Source: Metabacillus sp. FJAT-52054 (GTDB lineage: Bacteria; Bacillota; Bacilli; Bacillales; Bacillaceae). Taken from it: a stretch of 64,000 nt of DNA. Below the pieces are notes generated by a model. It searched no databases. It saw only the letters and a list, made by a program, of their open reading frames with translations, and had not been told where the DNA came from. This document shows, piece by piece, positions 54,052-61,971 of this stretch. Location: NCBI RefSeq assembly GCF_037201815.1, contig NZ_CP147407.1, positions 682,001 through 746,000 on the forward strand. The letters run 5' to 3'. A program made the position numbers and the translations under genes. Position 1 is the stretch's first letter. Every line of letters begins with the position of its first letter.

Positions 54052-54693
54052 TCATATATACCGCTTCTTAATCGCATACACCGCAAGCTGGGTTCTATGC
54101 TGCAAAGCGCTTTTTTTCAGGATTCCTGTGACGATGTTTTTTATTCGGCCTTCGCTTAAAAAAAGGATATTGGCGATTTCCTTATTGCTTTTGCCTTGCG
54201 CTATGTATTTGACTAGTTCAATTTCTCTTATCGTCAGGTTATCCGCTGGATGCGGTACAGAACCGTCCCTCCACTCGTGTTCCATAAATATGTCCATCCC
54301 ATCAAGTGCATTTGGATGAAAGATTTTCATATTATTTGCCGCACATTTGATAGCGAGGATAAGCTCGGAACCTTTTATATTTTTTAATAAGTAGCCGTCA
54401 GCACCGGATTTAAGGGCAAAGAAACCACTCTTTTTATCTGTTTGATTGGCTAGAAAGATAACTTTCATATGAGGGAATTGATGTTTAATCCGTTTTGCAG
54501 CCTCAAAGCCATCGCACTCAGGCATTTCTATATCTATTAATATGACATCAGGAGCAAGGGCGCTGCATAAATCTACAGCCTGCATTCCGTTTTCGGCGCT
54601 TCCGATGACATTCAGTTCACTGTCTTTTTCAATCAGATATACGATGCTTTCCCTTAAAAGCCCTGGTCCATTAACAATTAGTACATTTACCAT
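54052..54693 (-). CDS. NarL/LuxR-type response regulator with atypical receiver
   Basis: A protein of 213 residues. The receiver (about 1-118) keeps the phospho-acceptor Asp (LIDIEMPECDGFEA) and the Lys (LLKN), but the usual acidic pair near the N-terminus is NGPG (VLIVNGPGLL), so Mg2+ binding and phosphorylation may be impaired. The C-terminal LuxR HTH is complete (LTIREIELVKYIAQGKSNKEIANILFLSEGRIKN). ATG 54693 (MVNVLIV) has AAGGAAG upstream; the open frame reaches 54723. No kinase gene is nearby. Divergent from a secreted nuclease gene. Confidence 0.87.
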   Translation of the reverse strand: MVNVLIVNGPGLLRESIVYLIEKDSELNVIGSAENGMQAVDLCSALAPDVILIDIEMPECDGFEAAKRIKHQFPHMKVIFLANQTDKKSGFFALKSGADGYLLKNIKGSELILAIKCAANNMKIFHPNALDGMDIFMEHEWRDGSVPHPADNLTIREIELVKYIAQGKSNKEIANILFLSEGRIKNIVTGILKKSALQHRTQLAVYAIKKRYI

Positions 54694-54764
54694 TCGCCCA
54701 TGCACTTCCTTATAGAAAATCAACTATATCATAGCAATCTTGTTTTATTATTTAACGTTATGAA

Positions 54765-54781
54765 TGTTAATTTTTAGTTAA
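54765..54781 (-). promoter_or_regulatory. Possible PHO-like repeats between response regulator and nuclease genes
   Basis: TGTTAA (54765) and AGTTAA (54776) are spaced by 11 bp; read on the minus strand they are TTAACT and TTAACA. A third, poor hexamer lies upstream. It may be a PhoP site, but only two good repeats are present. Confidence 0.35.
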
Positions 54782-54925
54782 AAAAATTAGGAACTTCGGG
54801 TCAGGAAGCGTGCCAAAATCACAAAAAGGGAAAAAAAGGAGTGACCTCAGCGTGACGTTCGCTATCTTCAATTGGGATGGGTTGAACCCTATACTATTCT
54901 TAGATTGAATAGGAGGTTATACATA

Positions 54926-56359
54926 GTGGCCAGAAAAATTAGTAACAAGAAGCTCTCATTATTATTTTTGAGTTTAGTGCTTTTCTTTTCTACGGGGAAC
55001 TTTTTTAGTACACCTGCACATGCTGCAGGGGCATCTCATGTTGTCATTAGTGAGGTTTATGGCGGAGGCGGAAACAGCGGTGCTTTCTATAAAAATGATT
55101 ATATTGAACTCTACAATCCTACAGATAGTGCTGTTAATTTGTCAGGCTGGTCTGTTCAATATGCTTCTGCAAGCGGTTCATTCACAAACATAACGAATTT
55201 AACTGGAAGCATTGGTGCTCATCAGTACTATCTAATTAAACAAGCTAGCGGCACCGGCGGAACAGCTAATCTGCCATCTCCTAATGCAACTGGCACCATT
55301 AACTTAAGTGCAAGCAGCGGAAAAGTTGCGCTCGCGAAAGTGACTTCTTCCGTATCTGGTTCCAGAGATTTGAATGTGATCGATTTTATTGGCTATGGTT
55401 CTGCCAATGATTACGAAGCAGCTTCTGCAGGGACGACTTCAGCGACTACAAGTGCTGAACGTAAAAACGATAACGGCGGAACAGCTAACGGACTGGGCAA
55501 TGGCTGGGACACGAACAATAATTCTGCTGATATTACAGTTACAGCGAGCCTGGACCCTCAAAGCTCAACTTCATCAGGAACTGGATCCGAGCCAACAGTT
55601 ACAGAAGATGATCATTTGGCCCTTGGAAATCCAAGCGGTGCAACAACAAGTACATCCAATTCCACAAACTATTTAATGACAAAGCCTCAATATGATCTTT
55701 CTTACAATGATTCAAAACGTACGCCAAACTGGGTGAGCTGGCATTTGGATGCGGATGATAGCGGAAGCACTCCGCGTCAGGATGACTTCCGCGCGGATAC
55801 GTCCCTTCCGACAGGCTGGTATGAAGTAACAGCAAGTGAATTCTCAGGATCAGGATTTGACAGAGGCCATATGTGTCCTTCCGCTGACCGTACCTCTTCA
55901 ATTGCTGATAATTCAGCAACATTCTTCATGACAAATATGATTCCTCAAGCACCGAACAACAACCAGATTACATGGGCGGATCTAGAATCCTACAGCCGTG
56001 AACTTGCTGCTGCAGGCAACGAATTGTACATTATCTCTGGGGGCTATGGAATGGGAGGCACTGGTTCCAACGGATATAGAACGACAGTCGGAAATGGCGT
56101 TGTCGTACCTGCCCAAACATGGAAGGTCATCGTTGTCCTGCCTAAAGGCGACAATGATGCGAGCCGTGTATCCACTGCAACAAGAGTGATCGCAGTTGTC
56201 GTACCGAACGACCAGACAGCTTCCAGCAAACCATGGTCTTCCTACCGGGTAAGTGTTGACAGTATTGAAACGATGACGGGCTTCAATTTCATGTCTTCAG
56301 TGCCAACAAGCGTCCAAGACGCGATTGAGGCAAAAGTGGATAATGGGCCTGCGAATTAA
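54926..56359 (+). CDS. Secreted DNA/RNA non-specific endonuclease (NucA/NUC1 type) with lamin-tail domain
   Basis: A protein of 477 residues with a Sec signal peptide (to about PAHA). A lamin-tail (LTD) beta domain (about 20-150, VVISEVYGGGGNSGAFYKNDYIELYN) is joined by a Ser/Thr-rich linker to a beta-beta-alpha-Me nuclease. The catalytic motif is FDRGHMCPSADR, followed by NMIPQAPNNNQ with the metal-binding Asn. GTG 54926 is chosen because AGGAGG lies 9 bases upstream. It should degrade extracellular nucleic acids, like the two genes upstream of it. Its closeness to those genes suggests a shared scavenging role. Confidence 0.92.
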   Translation: MARKISNKKLSLLFLSLVLFFSTGNFFSTPAHAAGASHVVISEVYGGGGNSGAFYKNDYIELYNPTDSAVNLSGWSVQYASASGSFTNITNLTGSIGAHQYYLIKQASGTGGTANLPSPNATGTINLSASSGKVALAKVTSSVSGSRDLNVIDFIGYGSANDYEAASAGTTSATTSAERKNDNGGTANGLGNGWDTNNNSADITVTASLDPQSSTSSGTGSEPTVTEDDHLALGNPSGATTSTSNSTNYLMTKPQYDLSYNDSKRTPNWVSWHLDADDSGSTPRQDDFRADTSLPTGWYEVTASEFSGSGFDRGHMCPSADRTSSIADNSATFFMTNMIPQAPNNNQITWADLESYSRELAAAGNELYIISGGYGMGGTGSNGYRTTVGNGVVVPAQTWKVIVVLPKGDNDASRVSTATRVIAVVVPNDQTASSKPWSSYRVSVDSIETMTGFNFMSSVPTSVQDAIEAKVDNGPAN

Positions 56360-56411
56360 TTTAGCATAAGAAACAAGAAAGTAAACGGCTTCCCTTTTCA
56401 AGGACACATAG

Positions 56412-56451
56412 GAAGGTGATCTCTGTGAGAAACAGGGGTCATCTTTTTTAG
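56412..56451 (+). terminator. Imperfect terminator of the nuclease gene
   Basis: An imperfect stem GGTGATCTCTGT / AACAGGGGTCATC with a run of six T. Confidence 0.55.
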
Positions 56452-56502
56452 GTTTCTTTTTATTTTTTGGCTCTGTTAAAGTTTATTTTTGATATTAATT
56501 AT

Positions 56503-56540
56503 AAAAACGGAACCTCCAAAAATTAGAAAGTTCCGTTTTT
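56503..56540. terminator. Bidirectional terminator
   Basis: AAAAACGGAAC / GTTCCGTTTTT, 11-bp perfect stem, A/T tails on both sides. It likely ends the minus-strand membrane-protein transcript. Confidence 0.85.
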
Positions 56541-56551
56541 AATATTGGCTT

Positions 56552-56580
56552 GTATAACTAACGCTACCCGTTAGTTATAC
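56552..56580. repeat. Perfect 12-bp inverted repeat
   Basis: GTATAACTAACG (56552-56563) and CGTTAGTTATAC (56569-56580) flank a 5-nt spacer. No T run follows, so a terminator is unlikely. It may be an operator, a structured 3' UTR or a transposon end. Confidence 0.7.
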
Positions 56581-56633
56581 ATATAGACCTACACAATATT
56601 AGCCTACTAAATAAATGATGTGACAATAAGCAA

Positions 56634-56921
56634 TTATTTCTTGCCTTTTAGTTCTAAAAGTATAGGTGCTATATTTAGTAAGATCGAAACAATTGTCAAA
56701 AACCATAATGCCCTTTCCATACCAGGTACTACATCCCCTAGAGCTGACCAATCTTCCATTTTTACCCACCGAGATACAAGACTATATTCTGAACAAAGTG
56801 TTAATGCTGTAAATGATAAACCTATCGCCATAGCAAGCTTATAATCCTTTCCTGCTTTATACATATATAGATTAATAAAAGTAGCCACTATTGCAATAAC
56901 CCCAAACATAATAAATAACAT
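56634..56921 (-). CDS. Small membrane protein, unknown function
   Basis: A protein of 95 residues with three hydrophobic segments (about 1-20, 29-45, 70-90) and a charged C-terminus. GGAGGT lies 7-8 bases before ATG 56921. No family recognised. Its transcript passes the 12-bp inverted repeat and ends at the hairpin near 56540. Confidence 0.72.
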   Translation of the reverse strand: MLFIMFGVIAIVATFINLYMYKAGKDYKLAMAIGLSFTALTLCSEYSLVSRWVKMEDWSALGDVVPGMERALWFLTIVSILLNIAPILLELKGKK

Positions 56922-57094
56922 TACTAACCTCCATATACTTTTATTTATATCGTGGGAATAAATTAGTTCATTAGTTGAATGAAAAATATGTTTATATTGT
57001 GAGTTTAGGTAACCTTAGTGTATCATGCGTTTCCATATTTTGTGTTAAATTCCCTTTGGCCATAAAGTCAGTTATAGTAACAGTCTTTCTTTAG
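56922..57094. other. AT-rich intergenic region, no gene seen
   Basis: It should carry the promoter of the small membrane-protein gene. No motif was recognised. Confidence 0.4.
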
Positions 57095-57241
57095 AGGTTT
57101 TGGAAAGAAATCAGTTCTCCTTATATTGAGACAGAGGTAAAAAAAACTCTCAAACGGAATGATAAAACCTGGCTTGAACATCTTGAATACGCTTGTGATG
57201 ATTTAGGATTGGGTAAACGTAATTTTCAGGAGGCCGAATAA
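57095..57241 (+). pseudogene. Fragment of an unidentified gene
   Basis: A frame without start codon reads RFWKEISSPYIETEVKKTLK and RNDKTWLEHLEYACDDLGLG then KRNFQEAE, stop 57241. The composition is protein-like, it follows a stop at 57092, and there is no ribosome site. It looks like the 3' end of a lost gene. The family is not recognised. Confidence 0.5.
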
Positions 57242-57285
57242 TACCGGCAAATGAAAATAATGGCAGAGGAATAATAGACGAGAGG

Positions 57286-57312
57286 GTGACTCAATCAGTC
57301 ATACTTTTTTTC
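57286..57312 (+). terminator. Terminator-like hairpin after the fragment
   Basis: GGTGACT / AGTCATAC with a 5-nt loop and seven T. It supports the idea that a real gene once ended here. Confidence 0.55.
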
Positions 57313-57407
57313 ATATACAAAGCTTACCCTGTTCACAGATTAGGATAGAAGCAGGGAAAACACCGCATACTATAGGAAATGGATAAAAAGGAAGGGAATG
57401 CTTCATC

Positions 57408-58391
57408 ATGTCTAAAACCAGGAAAATGAGTTCGGCAGAGTTCGGGGCTATATGGACAACGTATCATAAAAAGACGATGATTCTTAGAATACTGGAGGTC
57501 TTAATTGAGAAATCGGATGAGGCCGAAGCGAAGAATTTGATGTCTGATTTGCATAGGAAGCTGAATAAAAAGGTTCTTGAAATGAGGATTATGATTGAAA
57601 ATGAAGGGGCTGCTGTACCTGCAGGTTTTACGAGTAAGGATATCCGCCTCGATTCACCGAAATTATTCGATAATGGATTTGATATTATGTTTTGCCGGGT
57701 GCTGAAGCAAATCAGCATGGGTATGTATGTCCTTCATATGACCGTATCTTACCGTGAAGACGTAATTGACTACTATAAGCAGCTGACAGATTTAACACAA
57801 ACGTATTATGATAAATTCACTCATTATCTGCTGAAAAAGGACCTGCTTCCTCATCCAAACTATGGAAGCATTCCGAAGTCAGGGGGATACATAACAGATA
57901 AATCCTACACCAAAGGCACGAATTTTTTTGGAGAAAAGAGGCCGATTAATGCGATTGAATTCGGGATGCTTTACCATTCAATCGAGACAAACGTTTTTGC
58001 AGTTCAGTTAATGAAAGCCTTTGCCCAGTGCAGTGAGGACAATGAAGTGAAAAAGTATTTTATCAAGGGACATGATTTGGCAAAGGAAATATTAAAAGAA
58101 ACGAACGAGATTCTTCTAACGGATGATATACAGCCTCCTACTGCATCTGGAGGAATCTTGACAGGCTCGACGGCAGCACCTTTTTCAGAATACCTGATGC
58201 TGTACTGTACCTACTTGTTAGGTGGATTCGGTCTTGGAGGCCAAGGCTTCAGCTCCGTCTTTATTCTGCGAAATGATTTGAGTGCAAAATCAGCCATATT
58301 TGCAAAAGATACGTACGAATTCACGATGGCAGGGGCCAAATTAATGATGGAAAAAGGATGGATGGAGGAACCGCCCGGGATGGACAGCTAA
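57408..58391 (+). CDS. DUF3231 family protein
   Basis: A protein of 327 residues made of two similar all-helical halves of about 155 residues, each of the DUF3231 type (EFGAIWTTYHKKTMILRILE; EFGMLYHSIETNVFAVQLMK). The fold is ferritin-like or four-helix. The family is abundant in spore-formers, with unknown function. AAGGAAGGGAATG precedes ATG 57408. Monocistronic; downstream is a repeat-like stretch. Confidence 0.87.
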   Translation: MSKTRKMSSAEFGAIWTTYHKKTMILRILEVLIEKSDEAEAKNLMSDLHRKLNKKVLEMRIMIENEGAAVPAGFTSKDIRLDSPKLFDNGFDIMFCRVLKQISMGMYVLHMTVSYREDVIDYYKQLTDLTQTYYDKFTHYLLKKDLLPHPNYGSIPKSGGYITDKSYTKGTNFFGEKRPINAIEFGMLYHSIETNVFAVQLMKAFAQCSEDNEVKKYFIKGHDLAKEILKETNEILLTDDIQPPTASGGILTGSTAAPFSEYLMLYCTYLLGGFGLGGQGFSSVFILRNDLSAKSAIFAKDTYEFTMAGAKLMMEKGWMEEPPGMDS

Positions 58392-58439
58392 TCAGGGTGA
58401 CTTCCTGCCTTTAAATGGGCATCGCTCACAAAATAGCAG

Positions 58440-58550
58440 GCCTGTTTAAGTAATTGCAGACATTCGCACATTAATTGCTGACTTTTTGTAATAATTGCTG
58501 ACGTTTCCCGAATAATTGCGGACTTTTTCCTGCTAATTGCTGAAATACAT
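58440..58550. repeat. Degenerate ATTGCxGAC tandem repeat
   Basis: About five copies of a 22-25-bp unit (AATTGCAGACATT, AATTGCTGACTTTTT, AATTGCTGACGTTT, AATTGCGGACTTTTT, AATTGCTGAAAT) sit between the DUF3231 gene and a terminator. The unit differs from the CGGACAG arrays but shares the GxGAC/GGAC word and the intergenic position. Confidence 0.7.
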
Positions 58551-58560
58551 ATTTCCGGTT

Positions 58561-58600
58561 AAAAAGGGATCCCACGCTTAATGCATGGGATCCCTTTTTG
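58561..58600 (+). terminator. Bidirectional-looking terminator
   Basis: AAAAAGGGATCCCA pairs with TGGGATCCCTTTTT, a strong perfect stem with an 11-nt loop. Confidence 0.9.
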
Positions 58601-58681
58601 TATCCAAAATCCCACCTAACAAATGTAAAAAAATGCTAAAATATTTAAAAGAGACAAATCTTTGAAAAAGGGGATATGGAA

Positions 58682-59146
58682 ATGGATTATCGAATCGAGC
58701 ATCTTGATTTTGAATGGAAGCTGACGGGGAAAAAGGAGAAAGTAAAAACGAGCCGCGCATTTAAGACCATTCCTAAACTCTGGAGCCAGGCGAAGAAAGA
58801 TGGATTTACCCAGCAATTAATCGATCTGTCATGGGAAGATCCAAAATGCAAGATTGAAGGCATATTAGGTGTGTGCGGCAAAGAAGCGGCTATTAAAGAT
58901 GAAGAATTTGATTACTTCATGGGAGTGCGGTATGCAGGCGACTCTCCTGAAGGTCTGGAAACCCTCACGATTCCACCGGCCACATGGGCGGTATTTCCGA
59001 ATATCCCTGAAGCATGGAAGCGCCTCTATTCCGAGTGGGTCCCTACATCCGGCTATGAGCTGGCGAATCTGCCGTGCATCGAGTGCTATTACGGACCGGG
59101 CCGCAAGCCGAGGCATGAATTGTGGGTGCCGGTGATCGCGAAGTGA
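58682..59146 (+). CDS. GyrI-like/AraC effector-binding domain protein
   Basis: A protein of 154 residues consisting of only the AraC_E_bind (GyrI-like) ligand-binding domain, with EFDYFMGVRYAGDSPEGLETLTIPPATWAVFP and a closing HELWVPV. Stand-alone members bind or degrade small toxic compounds, or act as drug-binding proteins. ATG 58682 has AAGGGG eight bases upstream; the in-frame ATG 58676 is too close to it. Its ligand is unknown. Confidence 0.83.
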   Translation: MDYRIEHLDFEWKLTGKKEKVKTSRAFKTIPKLWSQAKKDGFTQQLIDLSWEDPKCKIEGILGVCGKEAAIKDEEFDYFMGVRYAGDSPEGLETLTIPPATWAVFPNIPEAWKRLYSEWVPTSGYELANLPCIECYYGPGRKPRHELWVPVIAK

Positions 59147-59221
59147 AAAATTCCTGACACGATTGAAATAACCGGCGCTAACCTGGTACATTAATGATAA
59201 GACAAACTGACGGGGTGCCCG

Positions 59222-60874
59222 ATGTATTTAACTGATTTAGAAGATTTTATCAATGAAACGATCCTGAAGCGCGGAAAAGATTATTATAAAAAAGGACAGA
59301 TTTTGAAGCTTCGGGAAGCGGATGGTATACATAAGGCGGTTGTAGAGGGCAGCAGCTATCCTTATCGTGTTTCTGTGAAGATGGCCGGCGACACGGTTCT
59401 TGAAACGTATTGCGATTGTCCGTTCGACGGGGTTTACTGCAAGCATGAAGCGGCTGTGCTTTTTGCTATGAGGGATGGCATGGTGGAACGGGAACCCGTG
59501 GAGAGCAAATCAAAAAGGAAAGAGACAGCGATCGAGGACCTGCTTCCTCAAATGAAAAAAGAGGACCTCGTCCGTGTACTGATTGACCTTTCTGATACCT
59601 ATCCGGAAATTGAGAAAAAACTGCTGTTTGAATTTGCGCCAATTGAAGACGAGGTGGCAGCGAGCAAAAAAATGATCCGCGAGTACATACGCAAGGCTAA
59701 AGAGCATGGTTTCATTTCATATGGCAGAGTTGACCAGGCCCTCTATGGAGCGATGCTGACTATTGAAAAAGCACGGACAAAAAGGGATGCCGGCCAGCCG
59801 GAGAGTACGGTGCTGCTGAGCCTTGCCGTCATGTCGATCGTCATTGAGATGCTGCATTACACAGATGACTCCAGCGGTTCCATCGGCGATGTCTTGTTTA
59901 CAGCCGTGAATCTCATCGATGAAGCCATTGAAGATGGTTTGGAGCAGTGGCCGGAAGCGAAAAAGAAAGAATTAATGAAAGCCATTTTAAAAGAAGCCAT
60001 GCATGCCAGATACGATGATTGGAGCGATCACCGGGTTGATCTGCTTGGGGCATGTGTCCAGTTCGCCGATGATCCGGGACTCCGAAAAGAACTGGAAAAG
60101 CCGCTTTTGAAACGCCTGAAAGAACTGGATGGCGAAGATTATGGGGGTTTCTATGAGAAAGAAAGCATCATGGGCTTTTTGCTTGAACTATACGAATCGG
60201 CAGACCTGGAAGAAGCCGAGGCATTTCTGAAAGCAAACCTCAGCTACCCGTCATTCAGGGAAAAAGCGGTTAATCGCTGTTTGGAAAGCGGTGACTATCA
60301 GCAGGCGATTTCCCTCTGTGAAGAAGGAATTCATAAGGAACGGCATGGAAATACAGGCACCTGGAGAAAGCTTGAATCTCAGGCCTATGAGCTGCTTGGC
60401 GATCGTGGAAAGCAAAAGGAGCTGGGCCGCAAAATGATCAGCGGTCAAGAAGGAATTCAGTACTATCTCAAGCTGAAAGAGCTGTATGATCCTGAAGAGT
60501 GGCCGGCTGTTCTGGAGGAGCTTTTAACTGAACTCCACTCATCAAGTCCGTATTCTCCTTACCTGGAAATTATTAAAATCGAGAACCGGAAAGACAAAAT
60601 ACTGGAGTACTGCCGTGCCTCGCCAAGCGAAATCGTGGGGCTGCATCCTTATATTCAGGAGGAGTACCCAGGGAAAATCAGCGACATTTTTACCCGGTTC
60701 ATCCGCAACGAATCATCCCATGCTTCCAACCGCAGCCAGTACAAGAAAGTAACCAAGCTTTTTGAGCCTTATAGAAAAGCATGCGGGGAAGAAAGCGCAC
60801 GTGAGCTCGCGGAAGACCTGAAGAAGGAATATCACTATCGGCCGGCGATGGTGGAGGAGCTGGAGAAGGTATAA
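59222..60874 (+). CDS. SWIM zinc-finger protein
   Basis: A protein of 550 residues. The SWIM finger near the N-terminus has C64-x-C66-x6-C73-x-H75 (CDCPFDGVYCKH), preceded by the usual FINETILKRGKDYYKKGQI stretch. The long remainder is helical with TPR/HEAT-like repeats (EKAVNRCLESGDYQQAISLCEEG). SWIM domains bind DNA or proteins, often with chromatin-like or SNF2 partners; no partner lies here. ATG 59222 follows GACGGGGTGCCCG. Confidence 0.9.
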   Translation: MYLTDLEDFINETILKRGKDYYKKGQILKLREADGIHKAVVEGSSYPYRVSVKMAGDTVLETYCDCPFDGVYCKHEAAVLFAMRDGMVEREPVESKSKRKETAIEDLLPQMKKEDLVRVLIDLSDTYPEIEKKLLFEFAPIEDEVAASKKMIREYIRKAKEHGFISYGRVDQALYGAMLTIEKARTKRDAGQPESTVLLSLAVMSIVIEMLHYTDDSSGSIGDVLFTAVNLIDEAIEDGLEQWPEAKKKELMKAILKEAMHARYDDWSDHRVDLLGACVQFADDPGLRKELEKPLLKRLKELDGEDYGGFYEKESIMGFLLELYESADLEEAEAFLKANLSYPSFREKAVNRCLESGDYQQAISLCEEGIHKERHGNTGTWRKLESQAYELLGDRGKQKELGRKMISGQEGIQYYLKLKELYDPEEWPAVLEELLTELHSSSPYSPYLEIIKIENRKDKILEYCRASPSEIVGLHPYIQEEYPGKISDIFTRFIRNESSHASNRSQYKKVTKLFEPYRKACGEESARELAEDLKKEYHYRPAMVEELEKV

Positions 60875-60877
60875 AGG

Positions 60878-60907
60878 GGAAGCAGTCCGTTTACGGTCTG
60901 CTTTTTA
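60878..60907 (+). terminator. Terminator of the SWIM gene
   Basis: AGCAGTCCG / CGGTCTGCT with a 4-nt loop, G-T pairs and T residues. Confidence 0.75.
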
Positions 60908-60979
60908 TTTTCCAATTATTCTCTTTTGTGTGGTAATATTTACATAGATTAATAACGTTGGAGAATGGAGAATAATTGA

Positions 60980-61903
60980 ATGAAATTAATGGGGAAATTG
61001 TGTTTAACTGCGGTTTTGACATTAGGGTTGCTTCAGCCAGGAGTATCTGCAGAAGCTACAGGAACGGATTTTTCGTCTAACTGTACAAAGTACGGTGTAT
61101 TAAAACCTAATGTAAATCCTTCTTTTCAGCATATGAATTGCTTGTTAACAAATGCTGCATTGGCAGCTGATATACCGCCAGAAGTAGTGAAAGCTGTAGC
61201 TACACAGGAAAATGGCAAGTGGCAGCAATTTGGAATTAAGCCTGCTGATAGCGGTATCGGTCTTATGCAGGTCACTAACTACCCTGGTTACTCCAAGGAA
61301 AAATTAAAAAATGATGTTATCTATAACATTGACGCTGGTATTAGTATTCTTTCAAAAAAATATGATAGTAATGTTCCGAAGATAAAAGGGGCAGGCCGGA
61401 ATATTATTGAAAACTGGTATTTTCCTGTAATGGCTTATAATGGGATCAAGCCTGTGAACAGTCCGCTTATAAAAGCAACCGGTAAGAAAAATATAAAAGC
61501 GTATCAGGAAGAAGTGTTCAGCAAAATAGTGAAAGATAGCTTATTAAAGTCTGCAAATCTAGCGCAATTTCCTTTCACAACAGCAGATTTTGAATATGAT
61601 CCCACAAGCAATCAGAATATCGTTTTTCGAAAGATGGAATACTCTATAAAAGATCTGCATCCAACTGTTTATCAATTTAAAGCAGGAAATCGAGTGATGG
61701 TGACAGTAGATAGCGTCAAGGTAAGGGTTCATCCAGATACTACAAAATCGGCAAAAAATGTGGGGAAAAACACCGTTTTATTAGTTAGGGGAAATTTTGT
61801 TTATAGCAAAAATTCTGCTAATCAATTTGTTTGGTACCCAGTAAGAACGGCCGATCAAAAGATAAAGGGATATATTTCATCCGCTTACATTAAAAAACTT
61901 TAA
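60980..61903 (+). CDS. Lytic transglycosylase (SLT) with C-terminal SH3 domain
   Basis: A protein of 307 residues with a Sec signal peptide (to about SAEA). The SLT domain (about 55-180) has the catalytic Glu77 (ATQENGKWQ), GIGLMQVT and AYNG motifs. A bacterial SH3 domain (about 235-306, VRVHPDTTKSAKNVGKNTVLLV) should bind the wall. It cleaves peptidoglycan glycan strands, probably in wall turnover. Monocistronic, with a terminator after. Confidence 0.9.
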   Translation: MKLMGKLCLTAVLTLGLLQPGVSAEATGTDFSSNCTKYGVLKPNVNPSFQHMNCLLTNAALAADIPPEVVKAVATQENGKWQQFGIKPADSGIGLMQVTNYPGYSKEKLKNDVIYNIDAGISILSKKYDSNVPKIKGAGRNIIENWYFPVMAYNGIKPVNSPLIKATGKKNIKAYQEEVFSKIVKDSLLKSANLAQFPFTTADFEYDPTSNQNIVFRKMEYSIKDLHPTVYQFKAGNRVMVTVDSVKVRVHPDTTKSAKNVGKNTVLLVRGNFVYSKNSANQFVWYPVRTADQKIKGYISSAYIKKL

Positions 61904-61911
61904 TAACCCAT

Positions 61912-61952
61912 AAAAAAGAAGCAGAGATTGCAGCCAATCTCTGCTTCTTTTT
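61912..61952. terminator. Bidirectional terminator
   Basis: AAAAAAGAAGCAGAGATTG pairs with CAATCTCTGCTTCTTTTT (18 bp), between convergent genes. Confidence 0.92.
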
Positions 61953-61971
61953 ATAAATCTGCAATTTTTTC

